Notes: generated by a model not told the origin, from the sequence alone. Positions 7,905-16,818 are shown, counted from the first letter of the stretch. The stretch is DNA of 64,000 nt from Pigmentiphaga daeguensis (GCF_039523035.1 NZ_BAAAEN010000028.1:1-64000); one strand, 5' to 3'. Numbers and translations are program-made.

Positions 7905-9494
7905 ATGTTGGACGCCAATCTCAAGACCCAGTTGCAGGCCTACCTGGAAAAAATCACGCAGCCGATCGAGATCGTCGCGTCCCTCGACGACGGCGACAAG
8001 TCTCGCGAGCTCGCTGAACTCCTGAAGGAAATCGCCGGCCTGTCGGAACGCATCACGCTGATCGAGCGACGCGACGACGACGAGCGCAAGCCTTCCTTCA
8101 CCATCAATCGCCCCGGCGAGGACATCGGCATCCGCTTTGCCGCCATTCCCCTGGGCCATGAATTCACGTCGCTGGTCCTGGCCCTGCTCCAGGTCGGCGG
8201 CCACCCGATCAAGCTCGATGCCGACGTGATCGAGCAGATCAAGAACCTGGACGGCGACTTCTCCTTCGAGACCTATGTGTCGCTGTCCTGCCAGAACTGC
8301 CCCGAGGTCGTCCAGGCCCTGAACGTGATGTCGCTGCTGAACCCGCGCATCCGCCAGGTCACGATCGACGGCGCGCTGTTCGAGGACGAAGTCGAGAAGC
8401 GCCAGGTCATGGCCGTGCCCACGGTCTACCTGAACGGCGAAGTGTTCGGCCAGGGCCGCATGAGCGTGGAGGAATTCCTTGCCAAGCTCGACAGCAACGC
8501 CGGCCAGCGCGACGCCGAGAAGCTCAGCGCGCGCGAGCCGTACGACGTGCTGATCGTCGGCGGCGGCCCCGCGGGCGCGGCTGCTGCCGTCTACGCGGCG
8601 CGCAAGGGCATCCGCACCGGCGTCGTGGCCGAGCGCTTCGGCGGCCAGGTCCTGGACACGCTGGCGATCGAGAACTTCATTTCCGTCAAGGAGACCGAAG
8701 GGCCCAAGTTCGCCACCGCGCTGGAAGAACACGTCAAGGCCTACGACGTCGAGATCATGAACGTGCAGCGCGCCGAGGCCCTGGTGCCGGGCGCCAAGAT
8801 GATCGAGGTCAGGCTGGCCAACGGCGGCGTGCTCAAGGGCCGCACGGTCATCCTGTCCACCGGCGCGCGCTGGCGCGAGGTGAACGTGCCGGGCGAACGC
8901 GAGTACCGCAACCACGGCGTGGCGTACTGCCCGCACTGCGACGGCCCGCTGTTCAAGGGCAAGCGCGTCTCCGTGATCGGCGGCGGCAACTCGGGCGTGG
9001 AAGCGGCGATCGACCTGGCCGGCCTGGTCGAGCACGTGACCCTGCTGGAATTCGCCCCCGAGCTGCGTGCCGATGCCGTGCTGCAACGCAAGCTCAACAG
9101 CCTGTCCAACGTCACGGTCATCACCCAGGCGCAGACCACCGAGATCACCGGTGACGGCAAGAAGGTGAACGGCCTGACGTACAAGGACCGGCAATCGGGC
9201 GAAGAGCACCACATCGAACTCGAGGGTGTCTTCGTGCAGATCGGGCTGGTGCCCAATACCGAATGGCTCAAGGGCACCGTGGCGCTGAGCAAGCACGGGG
9301 AAATCGAGGTCGATGCCAGGGGCCAGACCTCGGTGCCCGGCGTGTTCGCCGCGGGCGACGTGACGACCGTGCCGTACAAGCAGATCATCATCGCCGCGGG
9401 CGAAGGCGCGAAGGCCGCGCTCAGCGCCTTCGATCACCTGATCCGCTCGTCGGTGGAAGCCGATGCGCCGGAAACGGCTGCAGTGCCCGCCTGA
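7905..9494 (+). CDS. ahpF: Alkyl hydroperoxide reductase subunit F
   Basis: A 529-aa flavoprotein disulfide reductase that passes electrons from NAD(P)H to AhpC. The N-terminal tandem thioredoxin-fold region (about 1-200) carries the CxxC pair in SCQNCPE (Cys129/132). It is followed by a thioredoxin-reductase-like body with the FAD motif GGGPAGAAAAVYAAR, the redox pair CPHC (Cys342/345), the NAD(P) motif GGGNSGVEAA and the FAD-end GVFAAGDVTTVPYKQ. The start ATG follows GAAGGGAGC. It is second in the ahpCF unit. Confidence 0.98.
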   Translation: MLDANLKTQLQAYLEKITQPIEIVASLDDGDKSRELAELLKEIAGLSERITLIERRDDDERKPSFTINRPGEDIGIRFAAIPLGHEFTSLVLALLQVGGHPIKLDADVIEQIKNLDGDFSFETYVSLSCQNCPEVVQALNVMSLLNPRIRQVTIDGALFEDEVEKRQVMAVPTVYLNGEVFGQGRMSVEEFLAKLDSNAGQRDAEKLSAREPYDVLIVGGGPAGAAAAVYAARKGIRTGVVAERFGGQVLDTLAIENFISVKETEGPKFATALEEHVKAYDVEIMNVQRAEALVPGAKMIEVRLANGGVLKGRTVILSTGARWREVNVPGEREYRNHGVAYCPHCDGPLFKGKRVSVIGGGNSGVEAAIDLAGLVEHVTLLEFAPELRADAVLQRKLNSLSNVTVITQAQTTEITGDGKKVNGLTYKDRQSGEEHHIELEGVFVQIGLVPNTEWLKGTVALSKHGEIEVDARGQTSVPGVFAAGDVTTVPYKQIIIAAGEGAKAALSAFDHLIRSSVEADAPETAAVPA

Positions 9495-9517
9495 TTCCGT
9501 TGCTGGGTTGGCGGTCC

Positions 9518-9552
9518 AAGGCCCGCGGGGTTCGCCCCGCGGGCCTTTCTTA
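9518..9552. terminator. Terminator between ahpF and the convergent kinase gene
   Basis: A 13-bp stem (AAGGCCCGCGGGG / CCCCGCGGGCCTT) closes on a TTCG tetraloop and is followed by TCTTATTT. It is very stable. It lies 23 bp after the ahpF stop and just beyond the end of the converging gene, so it can serve both. Confidence 0.8.
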
Positions 9553-10104
9553 TTTGGTGGATGCCAAGGGCAAAGCCAGTGCCTTGACGATCGCGCGAGC
9601 CGCGTCCGCGGGAGCCAGCGTGCAGGTATCGATGGCTACTTGCGGCTCCGGCATGGCCCGCTCGGACGCTGCAAACTGCTCGCGCAACTCCCGCAGAAGA
9701 TCGAGCGACCGCAGCTTCCCGAACTCGGCACGACTCGGCGCGACCAGACGTTTTTCCTGCTCGGCCGCGGGAACGCTCAATCGGACAAACCGTGTCCTGC
9801 CACCGGCGGCTTCCACGACGTCCCGCGCACGCAGGGCAAAGCCCTCGGCAACCGACGGCTCCGGCGCGAACGTAAAGACAAGGGAGCGCGCGGCCACCGC
9901 GGCCTCGTGCATCATGTCAAGCCACATGCGTTCCCGCAGCCTGACAAACTGTTCGGTACCGAAGGGGAACACGGACGCCACGGCATCGACAATCAGGTGA
10001 TTGTGGAAGACGGAAAAACCGGTCAGGCGACCGAGCTCTCGTGCAACGGTCAACTTGCCGGATGCGACGGGTCCATAGATGAAAACCATTTCCATGCCAG
10101 GCAT
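9550..10104 (-). CDS. P-loop nucleotide kinase-like ATPase
   Basis: About 184 aa. The Walker A motif is IYGPVASGKLTVA at the N-terminus, followed by FHNHLIVDAV, a helical lid region (FVRLRERMWLDMM), the beta-strand SLVFTFAPE with acidic residues, and a C-terminal IDTCTLAPADAARAIV in which the Asp starts the adenine-loop strand. This is the layout of small kinases of the shikimate/gluconate/AAA-kinase type, but no specific substrate motif was recognised. Three in-frame ATGs (10104, 10095, 10089) lie close together; the first was chosen. Confidence 0.7.
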   Translation of the reverse strand: MPGMEMVFIYGPVASGKLTVARELGRLTGFSVFHNHLIVDAVASVFPFGTEQFVRLRERMWLDMMHEAAVAARSLVFTFAPEPSVAEGFALRARDVVEAAGGRTRFVRLSVPAAEQEKRLVAPSRAEFGKLRSLDLLRELREQFAASERAMPEPQVAIDTCTLAPADAARAIVKALALPLASTK

Positions 10105-10132
10105 TATGGCATCGGCACAACCCCGCTCAAAC

Positions 10133-10813
10133 CTAGGCGGCGGCATCGTCGCCGGATTCCCACTGTTCGAGCAGGATGGCGATATTGGCCGCCGTGCGGC
10201 CGATGTGCTGGGCCAGCAGTTCGCTGGCGCGCGCCTCGTCGCGGTCCAGGGTGGCGCGCAGGATGGCCTCGTGTTCGTCGGGAATGTCGCGGTCCAGCGG
10301 GCGCTCGCGCAGGAAGATGCGGCGGTAGCGGTCGGAGAACGCCAGCAGCTTCTCGCAGAACTGGGCCAGCACGGGCATCTGGCCGCCGCCGATCAGCATC
10401 AGGTGGAACTCGCGATGGCGGATCTCCCATTCGGCGAGCGCCCCGGGGTCGGAAGCGGCCCGCTTCTCGACCTGTTGCAGGCGGTGATGGGCCGCCAGCA
10501 CCGCGACCTCCCAGTCCTCGCCGCCCTGCTGCATGGAAATCCGCAGCGCGTGCGGCTCCAGCATGGTGCGCAGTTCGGTGATCTCCTGGTGGTTGCGCAC
10601 GGACACGGGCGCAGCCTGGTAGCCGCGCTGGTCCTGCGCGATGACCAGCCCCTCGGCCGCCAGCCGGGACAGCGCCTCGCGCAGCGGGCTGAGGCTGACG
10701 TTGAATTGTTGGCTGAGCTGGTTCAAGCGCAGTTGCTGTCCCGGCCGGAAGGTGCCGTTCAACAATTCGTCGCGCAGCGACTGGGTCAATTGGGAGGTCA
10801 GGGATGTGCTCAT
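10133..10813 (-). CDS. GntR-family regulator, FCD subfamily
   Basis: A 226-aa transcription factor. The N-terminal winged helix (about 5-75) shows LRDELLNGTFRPGQQLRLNQL and SLSPLREALSRLAAEGLV. The C-terminal FCD effector domain (about 85-215) has the metal-binding Asp/His set, for example EIRHREFHLMLI and DEHEAILRA. FCD-GntR proteins usually repress carboxylate catabolic genes and release DNA on binding the pathway acid. It is divergent from the CMD-like/Bug operon, with three AAAATCGA repeats in the shared 88-bp spacer, so it very likely controls that operon and itself. Confidence 0.93.
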   Translation of the reverse strand: MSTSLTSQLTQSLRDELLNGTFRPGQQLRLNQLSQQFNVSLSPLREALSRLAAEGLVIAQDQRGYQAAPVSVRNHQEITELRTMLEPHALRISMQQGGEDWEVAVLAAHHRLQQVEKRAASDPGALAEWEIRHREFHLMLIGGGQMPVLAQFCEKLLAFSDRYRRIFLRERPLDRDIPDEHEAILRATLDRDEARASELLAQHIGRTAANIAILLEQWESGDDAAA

Positions 10814-10829
10814 GGACCGGCGTCAGGCA

Positions 10830-10883
10830 TAAAATCGATATTGACTATAAAATCGATTTAAATAAATATAAACGAAAATCGAC
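10830..10883. promoter_or_regulatory. Three AAAATCGA repeats: predicted GntR operators
   Basis: TAAAATCGAT occurs at 10830-10839 and 10848-10857, and a degenerate GAAAATCGAC at 10874-10883. All three are in the same orientation inside the divergent spacer, spaced 18 and 26 bp apart. A TTGACT (10841-10846) between the first two looks like a -35 for the rightward operon. The AT content is far above the surroundings. Confidence 0.55.
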
Positions 10884-10901
10884 AACCAGGAGAATTTTCC
10901 C

Positions 10902-11351
10902 ATGCTTCCCAAACGCATCGATCGCGCCGCCGTCGACGCCCGTATCGGGTCCTACGCCGACACCGCACAAACGCTGGATGAGCGCGCCGCCATCTACCAG
11001 GAACTGATCGGCTTCGTCCCGCCCCGCATCGAGGCGCGCCTGGCCGTCACCGGCGCGCTCGATCCCAAGCTGGTGGACCTGCAGGAAAAAATGCGCGAGC
11101 ACGCGATGTATCCCAAGTGCTTCGACGTGAAAACGGCGCAGCTGATGCTGTTCGGCATGCTGCTGATGGACCTGAGCGACGCCGCCGTCCTGCATGGCAT
11201 CGCCGCGCGCCGCGCCGGCGCGACCTGGGAGGAAATGCAGGCCGTCGTCAGCCTGTGCTTCCTGTTCCGCGGGCTCTCGGCCGCCAACCGCGGCGCCGAA
11301 CTGCTGGCCAACATCGCCGAACACGAAGCCAAAAAGGAATCCCAGGGCTGA
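10902..11351 (+). CDS. Carboxymuconolactone decarboxylase-like protein
   Basis: A 149-aa all-helical protein resembling the CMD/AhpD fold. The core runs KTAQLMLFGMLLMDLSDAAV, HGIAARRAGATWEEMQAVV, SLCFLFRGLSAANRG; the HGxxAxxAGAT(W/D)EE pattern is the CMD signature. The AhpD CxxC is absent, so a decarboxylase or unknown lyase role is more likely than a redox role. It is the first gene of an operon with a Bug receptor, behind a strong AGGAGA site. Confidence 0.75.
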   Translation: MLPKRIDRAAVDARIGSYADTAQTLDERAAIYQELIGFVPPRIEARLAVTGALDPKLVDLQEKMREHAMYPKCFDVKTAQLMLFGMLLMDLSDAAVLHGIAARRAGATWEEMQAVVSLCFLFRGLSAANRGAELLANIAEHEAKKESQG

Positions 11352-11417
11352 CCCCCTCGCCGGGTGCTGCGGCCCGGCTCGACTACAACGACCTAGAACG
11401 ATCTCAGGAGACAAACC

Positions 11418-12413
11418 ATGACTTCGCCCCTCCGTTCCGGGCGGCGGACCGGCATGCTCGCGCTGGCCCTCGCTTGCGCCTTCGCCGGCCATCCGCTGAC
11501 CGCCGCCGCGCAGGACTACCCGTCCCGGCCGGTCCAGCTCATCGTCCCGTTCGCGCCCGGCGGCGCCATCGACCAGATGGCCCGCGCCATGGGCGCGGCG
11601 CTCAGCCGCGAACTCGGCCAGCCCATCGTGATCGAGAACAAGCCCGGCGCAGGCGGCAACATCGGCGCCGAGCAGGTTGCGCGGGCGGCCCCCACCGGCT
11701 ATGTGCTGCTGGTCGGCACCTCGGCCACGCACGGCGTCAATCCCTCGCTCTACGCCAAGCTGCCCTATGACGCGGTCAAGGACTTCGTTCCCGTGGCCCA
11801 CTGGGGCTCGGTGCCCAACGTGCTGGCGGTCAACGCCGCCTCCAGCATACGGTCGGTCGAGGACCTGGTCGCCCAGGCCAAACGCGAGCCAGGCAAGCTG
11901 ACCTACGGTTCCGCCGGCAACGGCACCTCGCTGCACCTGGCGGGAGAACTGTTCAAGCAGGCCGCGAAGGTCGATCTCGTGCACGTCCCCTACCGGGGCG
12001 GCGCCCCGGCCTCGCTCGACCTGCTGGCCGGCAACATCACCATGATGTTCGACACGGTGGCGGTGTCGCTGCCCAACCTGCGCGCGGGCAAGACGCGCGC
12101 GCTGGCGGTGGCCGCGCCCGCGCGCCACTTCGCCCTGCCCGACGTGCCGACCTTCGCCGAGAAGGGCTACCCCTCGGTGGTGTCGGCCACCTGGGCCGGC
12201 GTGTTCGCGCCCGCGGGTACGCCCGCGGCCGTCGTGCAGAAGCTCGAGGACGCCAATCGCCGCGCGCTGGAAGATCCGGCGGTGGCCGAGGTCATGCGCA
12301 AGACCGGTGTCCAGGTGGAGTTCCGCGGCAGCCGCGACTTCGCCACCTACGTGGCGAGCGAGATCGCGCTGTGGGGCAACATCATCCGGAGCAACAACAT
12401 CCGGGCGGACTGA
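11418..12413 (+). CDS. Bug-type TTT periplasmic substrate-binding protein
   Basis: A 331-aa solute receptor with a signal peptide ending near AAAQDYPSRPVQLIVPF. The hallmark YPSRPVxLIVPFAPGG is followed by the GQPIVIENKPGAGGNIGAE strand, YGSAGNGTSLHLAGELF and VPYRGGAPASLDLL. Bug receptors bind carboxylates or amides for tripartite tricarboxylate transporters. No TctA/TctB membrane partner is in the window, so it either shares a distant permease or works in sensing. It follows the CMD-like gene by 66 bp in the same operon. Confidence 0.95.
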   Translation: MTSPLRSGRRTGMLALALACAFAGHPLTAAAQDYPSRPVQLIVPFAPGGAIDQMARAMGAALSRELGQPIVIENKPGAGGNIGAEQVARAAPTGYVLLVGTSATHGVNPSLYAKLPYDAVKDFVPVAHWGSVPNVLAVNAASSIRSVEDLVAQAKREPGKLTYGSAGNGTSLHLAGELFKQAAKVDLVHVPYRGGAPASLDLLAGNITMMFDTVAVSLPNLRAGKTRALAVAAPARHFALPDVPTFAEKGYPSVVSATWAGVFAPAGTPAAVVQKLEDANRRALEDPAVAEVMRKTGVQVEFRGSRDFATYVASEIALWGNIIRSNNIRAD

Positions 12414-12537
12414 CGCTGGCGCATGCAGGCCCCACAAGGGGCCTGCCCCCGGGAACGGCCCCTCGAACCACCGCAAGCACGAAACGTGGCACCATTACGA
12501 CCGCCCAGCCCGTACCTCCTCGTCGAGCGGTAGATCC

Positions 12538-13203
12538 ATGCCACACACCCCAGAAAAAAAGCCTGAATCGCTAGGCCAGGCCGCCTATCGGCAATTGCAG
12601 GAAGCCATCGAGACCGGCGTCCTCAAGCCGGGCGACCGCGTCAGCGTGAACGCCCTGGCCGACCGGCTGGCCATCAGCCGCACGCCGGTCCGCGAAGCCA
12701 TCGCGTGGCTCGAGACCGACGGCCTGATCGTGCACCAGCCCTATCTTGGCCGCGTCATCGCCGAACTCGATCATCAGATGGTGAACGAGCTCTATGCGCT
12801 GCGCTTCGTGATCGAGCCGGCGGCGGTCGGCATGGCGGCCAAGAACGCCACCGACGCCGAGATCGACGTCTTGCGCGAGATGCTCGAGTTCGAGCGCTCC
12901 GTCCTGAACGATCCCATCGAGCGCGAACGCCACAACCGGCGCTTCCATAACGCGCTGTACCGCACGGCGCACAACCGCTATGTGATCAGCACGCTGCGCG
13001 CCCTGCAGACGCCCATGATCCTGCTGGGACCAGCCACGGCCACCAACCCCAAGCGCCTGCAGGACGCGTACGCCGAACATGCCGAACTGGTCGAATGCAT
13101 CGCCGCGCACGACGTCGAGGGCGCACGCGCCGCCATGGTGCGCCACCTGACCGGCGGACAGCGTGCCCGCGTCAGCTATCTGCTCAATCGGCAGTCCGAC
13201 TAG
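12538..13203 (+). CDS. GntR-family regulator, FCD subfamily
   Basis: A 221-aa transcription factor with an N-terminal winged helix (LQEAIETGVLKPGDRVSVNAL and ISRTPVREAIAWLETDGLI) and an FCD domain containing LRFVIEPAAVGMAA, HNRRFHNALYRTAHN and AEHAELVECIAAHD. The start at 12538 is the first ATG before the conserved region. It sits between the CMD-Bug operon, same direction, and the end of the convergent FAH-Bug operon. It could regulate either; the tandem TGAATTCA boxes at 15234 are a plausible target. Confidence 0.92.
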   Translation: MPHTPEKKPESLGQAAYRQLQEAIETGVLKPGDRVSVNALADRLAISRTPVREAIAWLETDGLIVHQPYLGRVIAELDHQMVNELYALRFVIEPAAVGMAAKNATDAEIDVLREMLEFERSVLNDPIERERHNRRFHNALYRTAHNRYVISTLRALQTPMILLGPATATNPKRLQDAYAEHAELVECIAAHDVEGARAAMVRHLTGGQRARVSYLLNRQSD

Positions 13204-13224
13204 GGCCTGCCCATCTGGACGCGC

Positions 13225-14181
13225 TCATCCGCCCACGACGATGCCCAGCTTGTCGATCAGGCGGGTCCACTGCTCCAGTTCCGCACGGATGAAGGTCCCG
13301 AACTCGGCCGGCGTCGTCAGGGAAGGCTCGGCGCCGTGCTCCATCATCTGCTTGACGATCTCGGGCTCGCGCAGCGCGGCGTTCACGTCCTTGTTGAGCT
13401 TGTCGATTACCGCGGCGGGCGTGCCAGCCGGCGCGAGCAGGCCGAACCAGCCCACCGCCGCATAGCCAGGCACTCCCGCCTCGGCCACCGTGGGCAGGCC
13501 GGGCAAGGCCTTCGAGCGTTCGGCGCTCGTCACGGCAAGCGCTTTCAGGCGGCCCGTATCGACATAGCCCATCACCGTCTGCGCCGGCGCGAACATCAGG
13601 CTCAGCGTCCCGCCCAGGAGATCGGTCACGGCCTGGCCCGTGCCCTTGTAGGGCACGTGCATCATCTCGATGCCCGCCACTTCCTTGAACAGCTCAACGG
13701 ACAGGTGCGAGGCCGCGCCCACGCCCGACGAGCCGAAGTTCAGCTTGCCGGGCTCGGCCTTGGCCCTGGCCACCAGTTCCTTGATGCTGTTGATGCCCAG
13801 GCGGGGATTGACCACCACCACATAGGCGGACGCCGACACCAGCGAGATGGGCGCGAACTGCCCGACGTTCTTCTTGTCGAGCGAGGCGGTCGAACTCATC
13901 ATGAGCGTGTAGCCGTCCGCTGGCGCCCGCGCCACGAAATTGGCACCGATATGCCCGCTGGCGCCGGGCCGGTTGTCCACGATTACCTGGGTCTTCCAGA
14001 CCTTGGTCAGATGGGCGCCCAGTATGCGTGCCAACGTATCCGCCCCGCCTCCGGGCGGGAACGGCACCACGATGGTGACCGGCCGCGACGGAAAGGCTTG
14101 CGCCTGGGCCTGCGTGGGCAGCACCACGGCCCACGCAAGCAAGGCCGCCGCGCGGCGTGCCGTATCGATAGCACATTTCAT
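13225..14181 (-). CDS. Bug-type TTT periplasmic substrate-binding protein
   Basis: A 318-aa receptor with a signal peptide to about residue 29, then FPSRPVTIVVPFPPGGGAD, VIVDNRPGASGHIGANF, FGSSGVGAASHLSVELF and VPYKGTGQAVTDLLGG. A very strong ribosome site (GGAGGAGGTGG) precedes the ATG. It is the second gene of a two-gene operon after the FAH-family enzyme, suggesting that it captures the acid, or a precursor, that the enzyme degrades. Confidence 0.95.
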   Translation of the reverse strand: MKCAIDTARRAAALLAWAVVLPTQAQAQAFPSRPVTIVVPFPPGGGADTLARILGAHLTKVWKTQVIVDNRPGASGHIGANFVARAPADGYTLMMSSTASLDKKNVGQFAPISLVSASAYVVVVNPRLGINSIKELVARAKAEPGKLNFGSSGVGAASHLSVELFKEVAGIEMMHVPYKGTGQAVTDLLGGTLSLMFAPAQTVMGYVDTGRLKALAVTSAERSKALPGLPTVAEAGVPGYAAVGWFGLLAPAGTPAAVIDKLNKDVNAALREPEIVKQMMEHGAEPSLTTPAEFGTFIRAELEQWTRLIDKLGIVVGG

Positions 14182-14241
14182 GATCCACCTCCTCCAATGA
14201 AAACAACCGCCGGGCGTCGTTCTTGATCTTCCCGGCGAGGT

Positions 14242-15189
14242 TCAACGCGCCGCCACGATGCGGGTGCGCAGGGCCATGGCGGGCTCCTCGAACGCACACT
14301 CCACGACGTCCCCCGGCTTCAGGAACAATTCGTCGGCATTGGGCTTGCCCACCGCCACGCCACCGGGCGCGCCGGTGGAGAACATGTCGCCGGGCTTGAG
14401 CGGCAGCAGTCTGGAGAAATGCTCGACGATGTCCGGCAGCTTCCAGATCTGGTCGGAAGTATTGACGCGCATGCGCTCTTCGCCGTTGACGCGGCAAGTC
14501 ACCCAGATGTCGTAGGCGTCGCGCACTTCGTCCATGGTGATGATGTACGGCCCCAGCGGACCGAAACCCGGGGCGTTCTTGGCGGTCCAGAACCGCGACC
14601 CCGATGCGACTTCGCGCTTCTGGGTATCGCGGCAGGTCAGGTCGTTCAGGATGGTGATCCCGGCCACGTAGCCGAAGGCGTCCTCGCGGCGCGCGCGATA
14701 GGCGGGCTTGCCGATCACGAACACCAGTTCGGGCTCGTAGTCCAGGTGCGCCACGTCCACCGGCCGCTCCACCTCGGCGTCCTGGCCGACCAGGCAGGCG
14801 TTGAGCTTGATGAAGCCCGTCGGCTCCTCCGGCAATTCCTTGATCAGATCGGTGCGCTTGAGTTCTTCGAGATGGGTGCGGTAGTTCTTGCCCACGCACA
14901 GGAACTTCTCGGCATCGGGCACGGGCGGCAGCAGCCGGACATCGTCAAGCGCATAGGCATGGCGCTCGCGCAGCGCGGCGTCGCTCGACGCCGCGTCCAG
15001 CAACCGGCGCGCGCGCGCCAGTCCGGCGTCGCCCTCCTCCAGCAGCGCCCGCATGGAATACGGAAAAGCGGCCTCCCGCGGCTCCACGGCGGCCGCGCAG
15101 CGCGCCAGGTCGAGCATGCGGTCCTTGCACAGCACGCCGACGCGGGCAGCGGAAGATTCGGCGGGAACGGTAAAAGTGGCAAGTCTCAT
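14242..15189 (-). CDS. Fumarylacetoacetate hydrolase family protein
   Basis: A 315-aa enzyme of the FAH superfamily, which covers C-C hydrolases, decarboxylases and isomerases acting on 2-oxo acids with a divalent metal. The body shows DAEKFLCVGKNYRTH, the metal triad region LDYEPELVFVIGKPAYR, GITILNDLTCRDTQ, and GDMFSTGAPGGVAVGK near the C-terminus. The substrate is unknown. The ATG at 15189 follows TTGAGG; a TTG five codons earlier is less likely. The three TGAATTCA repeats lie about 45 bp upstream. Confidence 0.9.
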   Translation of the reverse strand: MRLATFTVPAESSAARVGVLCKDRMLDLARCAAAVEPREAAFPYSMRALLEEGDAGLARARRLLDAASSDAALRERHAYALDDVRLLPPVPDAEKFLCVGKNYRTHLEELKRTDLIKELPEEPTGFIKLNACLVGQDAEVERPVDVAHLDYEPELVFVIGKPAYRARREDAFGYVAGITILNDLTCRDTQKREVASGSRFWTAKNAPGFGPLGPYIITMDEVRDAYDIWVTCRVNGEERMRVNTSDQIWKLPDIVEHFSRLLPLKPGDMFSTGAPGGVAVGKPNADELFLKPGDVVECAFEEPAMALRTRIVAAR

Positions 15190-15233
15190 GCGGCGGGGCC
15201 TCAATCATCGTATCGAAGGTGCGATGCTATGCC

Positions 15234-15263
15234 TGAATTCAATTGAATTCAACTGAATTCATG
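15234..15263. promoter_or_regulatory. Three tandem TGAATTCA palindromes, 10-bp phased
   Basis: TGAATTCAAT, TGAATTCAAC and TGAATTCATG lie head to tail, so the same 8-bp palindrome recurs every helical turn on one face of the DNA, about 45 bp upstream of the FAH-Bug operon. This looks like a cooperative operator. The regulator is unknown; the nearby GntR at 12538 is the first candidate. Confidence 0.6.
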
Positions 15264-15266
15264 CAT

Positions 15267-15302
15267 AAAAAAACCGGGCCCTCTCGAATCGAGAGGGCCC
15301 GG
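15267..15302 (-). terminator. Terminator of rlmJ
   Basis: A perfect 13-bp stem (CCGGGCCCTCTCG / CGAGAGGGCCCGG) with a 3-nt loop is preceded by seven A residues, giving a U-tract on the minus-strand transcript. It lies 75 bp past the rlmJ stop. Confidence 0.88.
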
Positions 15303-15376
15303 CGTGACCGGCGGACGGGGAGTCTCTGCCCGCGGCGCCTTTCTTTTGAGGGGCGGACTTTTGAAGGGGGCGGCCC

Positions 15377-16234
15377 CTAGCCTTCGCGGCTTTCCAGCGT
15401 GAACGTGGCGCCGGCGTCCTGGGCCAGGACGCCGGTCAGCCAGGGCATGATTTCCTTCAGGGCCGACTCCAGCACCCACGGCGGGTTGACGATGAACATG
15501 CCGCTGCCGTACAGCCCCAGCCCGTCGCCCGAAGGCTTGCGCACGGTCAGGCTGACATGCAGCCAGGACCGGCCCGGCACGCGCGCCAGCCTTCCGGCCA
15601 GTTGCTGCGATTCGAGCCGCTGCACCTGCGGATACCAGATCGCGAAACAGCCGGTGGCGAAACGCTTCAAGCCCTCTTCCAGGCACTGGAGGACACGGGT
15701 GTAGTCGCGCTTGTCCTCGTACGACGGGTCGATCAGCACGATGCCGCGGCGGGTGGGGGGCGGCAACAAGGCCTTCACGCCCTCGAAGCCGTCCGCGGCG
15801 TAGATCATGGTGTGGCGCTCGATCTCCCGGCCCAGTTGCCGGCAGTTGCGCCGCAGGACGTCGATCTCGGTGGGGTGCAGCTCGAACAGGCGCAGGCGGT
15901 CCCGCTCGCGCAGCGCCTGGGCGGCGATGAAGGGCGACCCGGGATAATGGCGCAGCAGGTCGTCCTCGTTGAAGGCGGCGATCTCGTCCACGTATTCGGC
16001 CACGATGCCGGGCAGGTCGTCGCGCGTCCACAGGCGCGCGATGCCGGTCTCGAACTCGGCGTTCTTGCCCGCCCAGTCCCCTTCCAGCGCATAGATCCCG
16101 GCGCCCGCGTGGGTGTCGACGTACCAGTACGGCGCGTCCTTCTGCGCGAAATAGCGCAGCAATTGCACGAGCACGAGGTGTTTGAGCACGTCGGCATGGT
16201 TGCCGGCGTGGAAGGCATGGCGATAGCTGAACAT
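15377..16234 (-). CDS. rlmJ: 23S rRNA (adenine-2030-N6) methyltransferase
   Basis: A 285-aa SAM-dependent methyltransferase that modifies A2030 of 23S rRNA. The N-terminus MFSYRHAFHAGNHADVLKH is the RlmJ signature. The motif IV-like stretch is LIDPSYEDKRDY, the SAM-site residues lie in YVDTHAGAGIYAL, and the C-terminal GLYGSGMFIVNPPW is conserved. The start was moved to the ATG opening MFSYRH; the open frame extends 56 codons upstream without homology. It is monocistronic, with its own terminator. Confidence 0.95.
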   Translation of the reverse strand: MFSYRHAFHAGNHADVLKHLVLVQLLRYFAQKDAPYWYVDTHAGAGIYALEGDWAGKNAEFETGIARLWTRDDLPGIVAEYVDEIAAFNEDDLLRHYPGSPFIAAQALRERDRLRLFELHPTEIDVLRRNCRQLGREIERHTMIYAADGFEGVKALLPPPTRRGIVLIDPSYEDKRDYTRVLQCLEEGLKRFATGCFAIWYPQVQRLESQQLAGRLARVPGRSWLHVSLTVRKPSGDGLGLYGSGMFIVNPPWVLESALKEIMPWLTGVLAQDAGATFTLESREG

Positions 16235-16479
16235 GGGATTTCCAGAAGAGCGCTCATTGTAGGCGCCCCGGCGGCGTGGCCGCTCGACCGCGTTACATGT
16301 GCCACGCATCCCTTGCAATCGTGACGGCTTGCACGGACCGCCCGCGTGGGGCCGGCCATGCCGGCGCCACGGCTTACAAATGCACACAGGCTGCTTTGAC
16401 ACCCGGCGGACCGGCCCCGTATGTTGAAAGCACCGGCCACATCCGCCTTGCCGGAACGGCCGCTTTCAAGGAGAGATCG

Positions 16480-16818
16480 ATGAGGACACGCAACCTGATG
16501 ATCGCCGCCATGATTGCAGCCTTCTCGGCCGCCGCGCCCCTGGCCATGGCCCAGGGCGACGGCCAGGCCACCAAGGAGTCGGCGGGCAAGTTCGCCAGCG
16601 ACACGGTAATCACCACCAAGGTCAAGGCCGCGCTGCTCAAGGAACAAGCCACGCAATCGCTGAGCATCAAGGTCAAGACGGTCAATGGCGTGGTGCAGTT
16701 GTCCGGTTCGGCCGACGACTCCGCGCAGATCGATTCCGCCGTGAGAGTGGCACGCGGCATCGACGGCGTCCAGGACGTCAGGAACGACATCCAGCTCAAG
16801 AAACAAGGCGAGCGCTGA
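16480..16818 (+). CDS. BON-domain periplasmic protein
   Basis: A 112-aa exported protein. The signal peptide runs to AMAQG (about residue 25), followed by one BON domain (about 38-108): ASDTVITTKVKAALLKE, IKVKTVNGVVQLSGSADD and VARGIDGVQDVRNDIQL. BON proteins bind phospholipid or help maintain the envelope under stress (OsmY type). AAGGAGAG gives a strong ribosome site. It stands alone between rlmJ and the purine permease. Confidence 0.9.
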   Translation: MRTRNLMIAAMIAAFSAAAPLAMAQGDGQATKESAGKFASDTVITTKVKAALLKEQATQSLSIKVKTVNGVVQLSGSADDSAQIDSAVRVARGIDGVQDVRNDIQLKKQGER

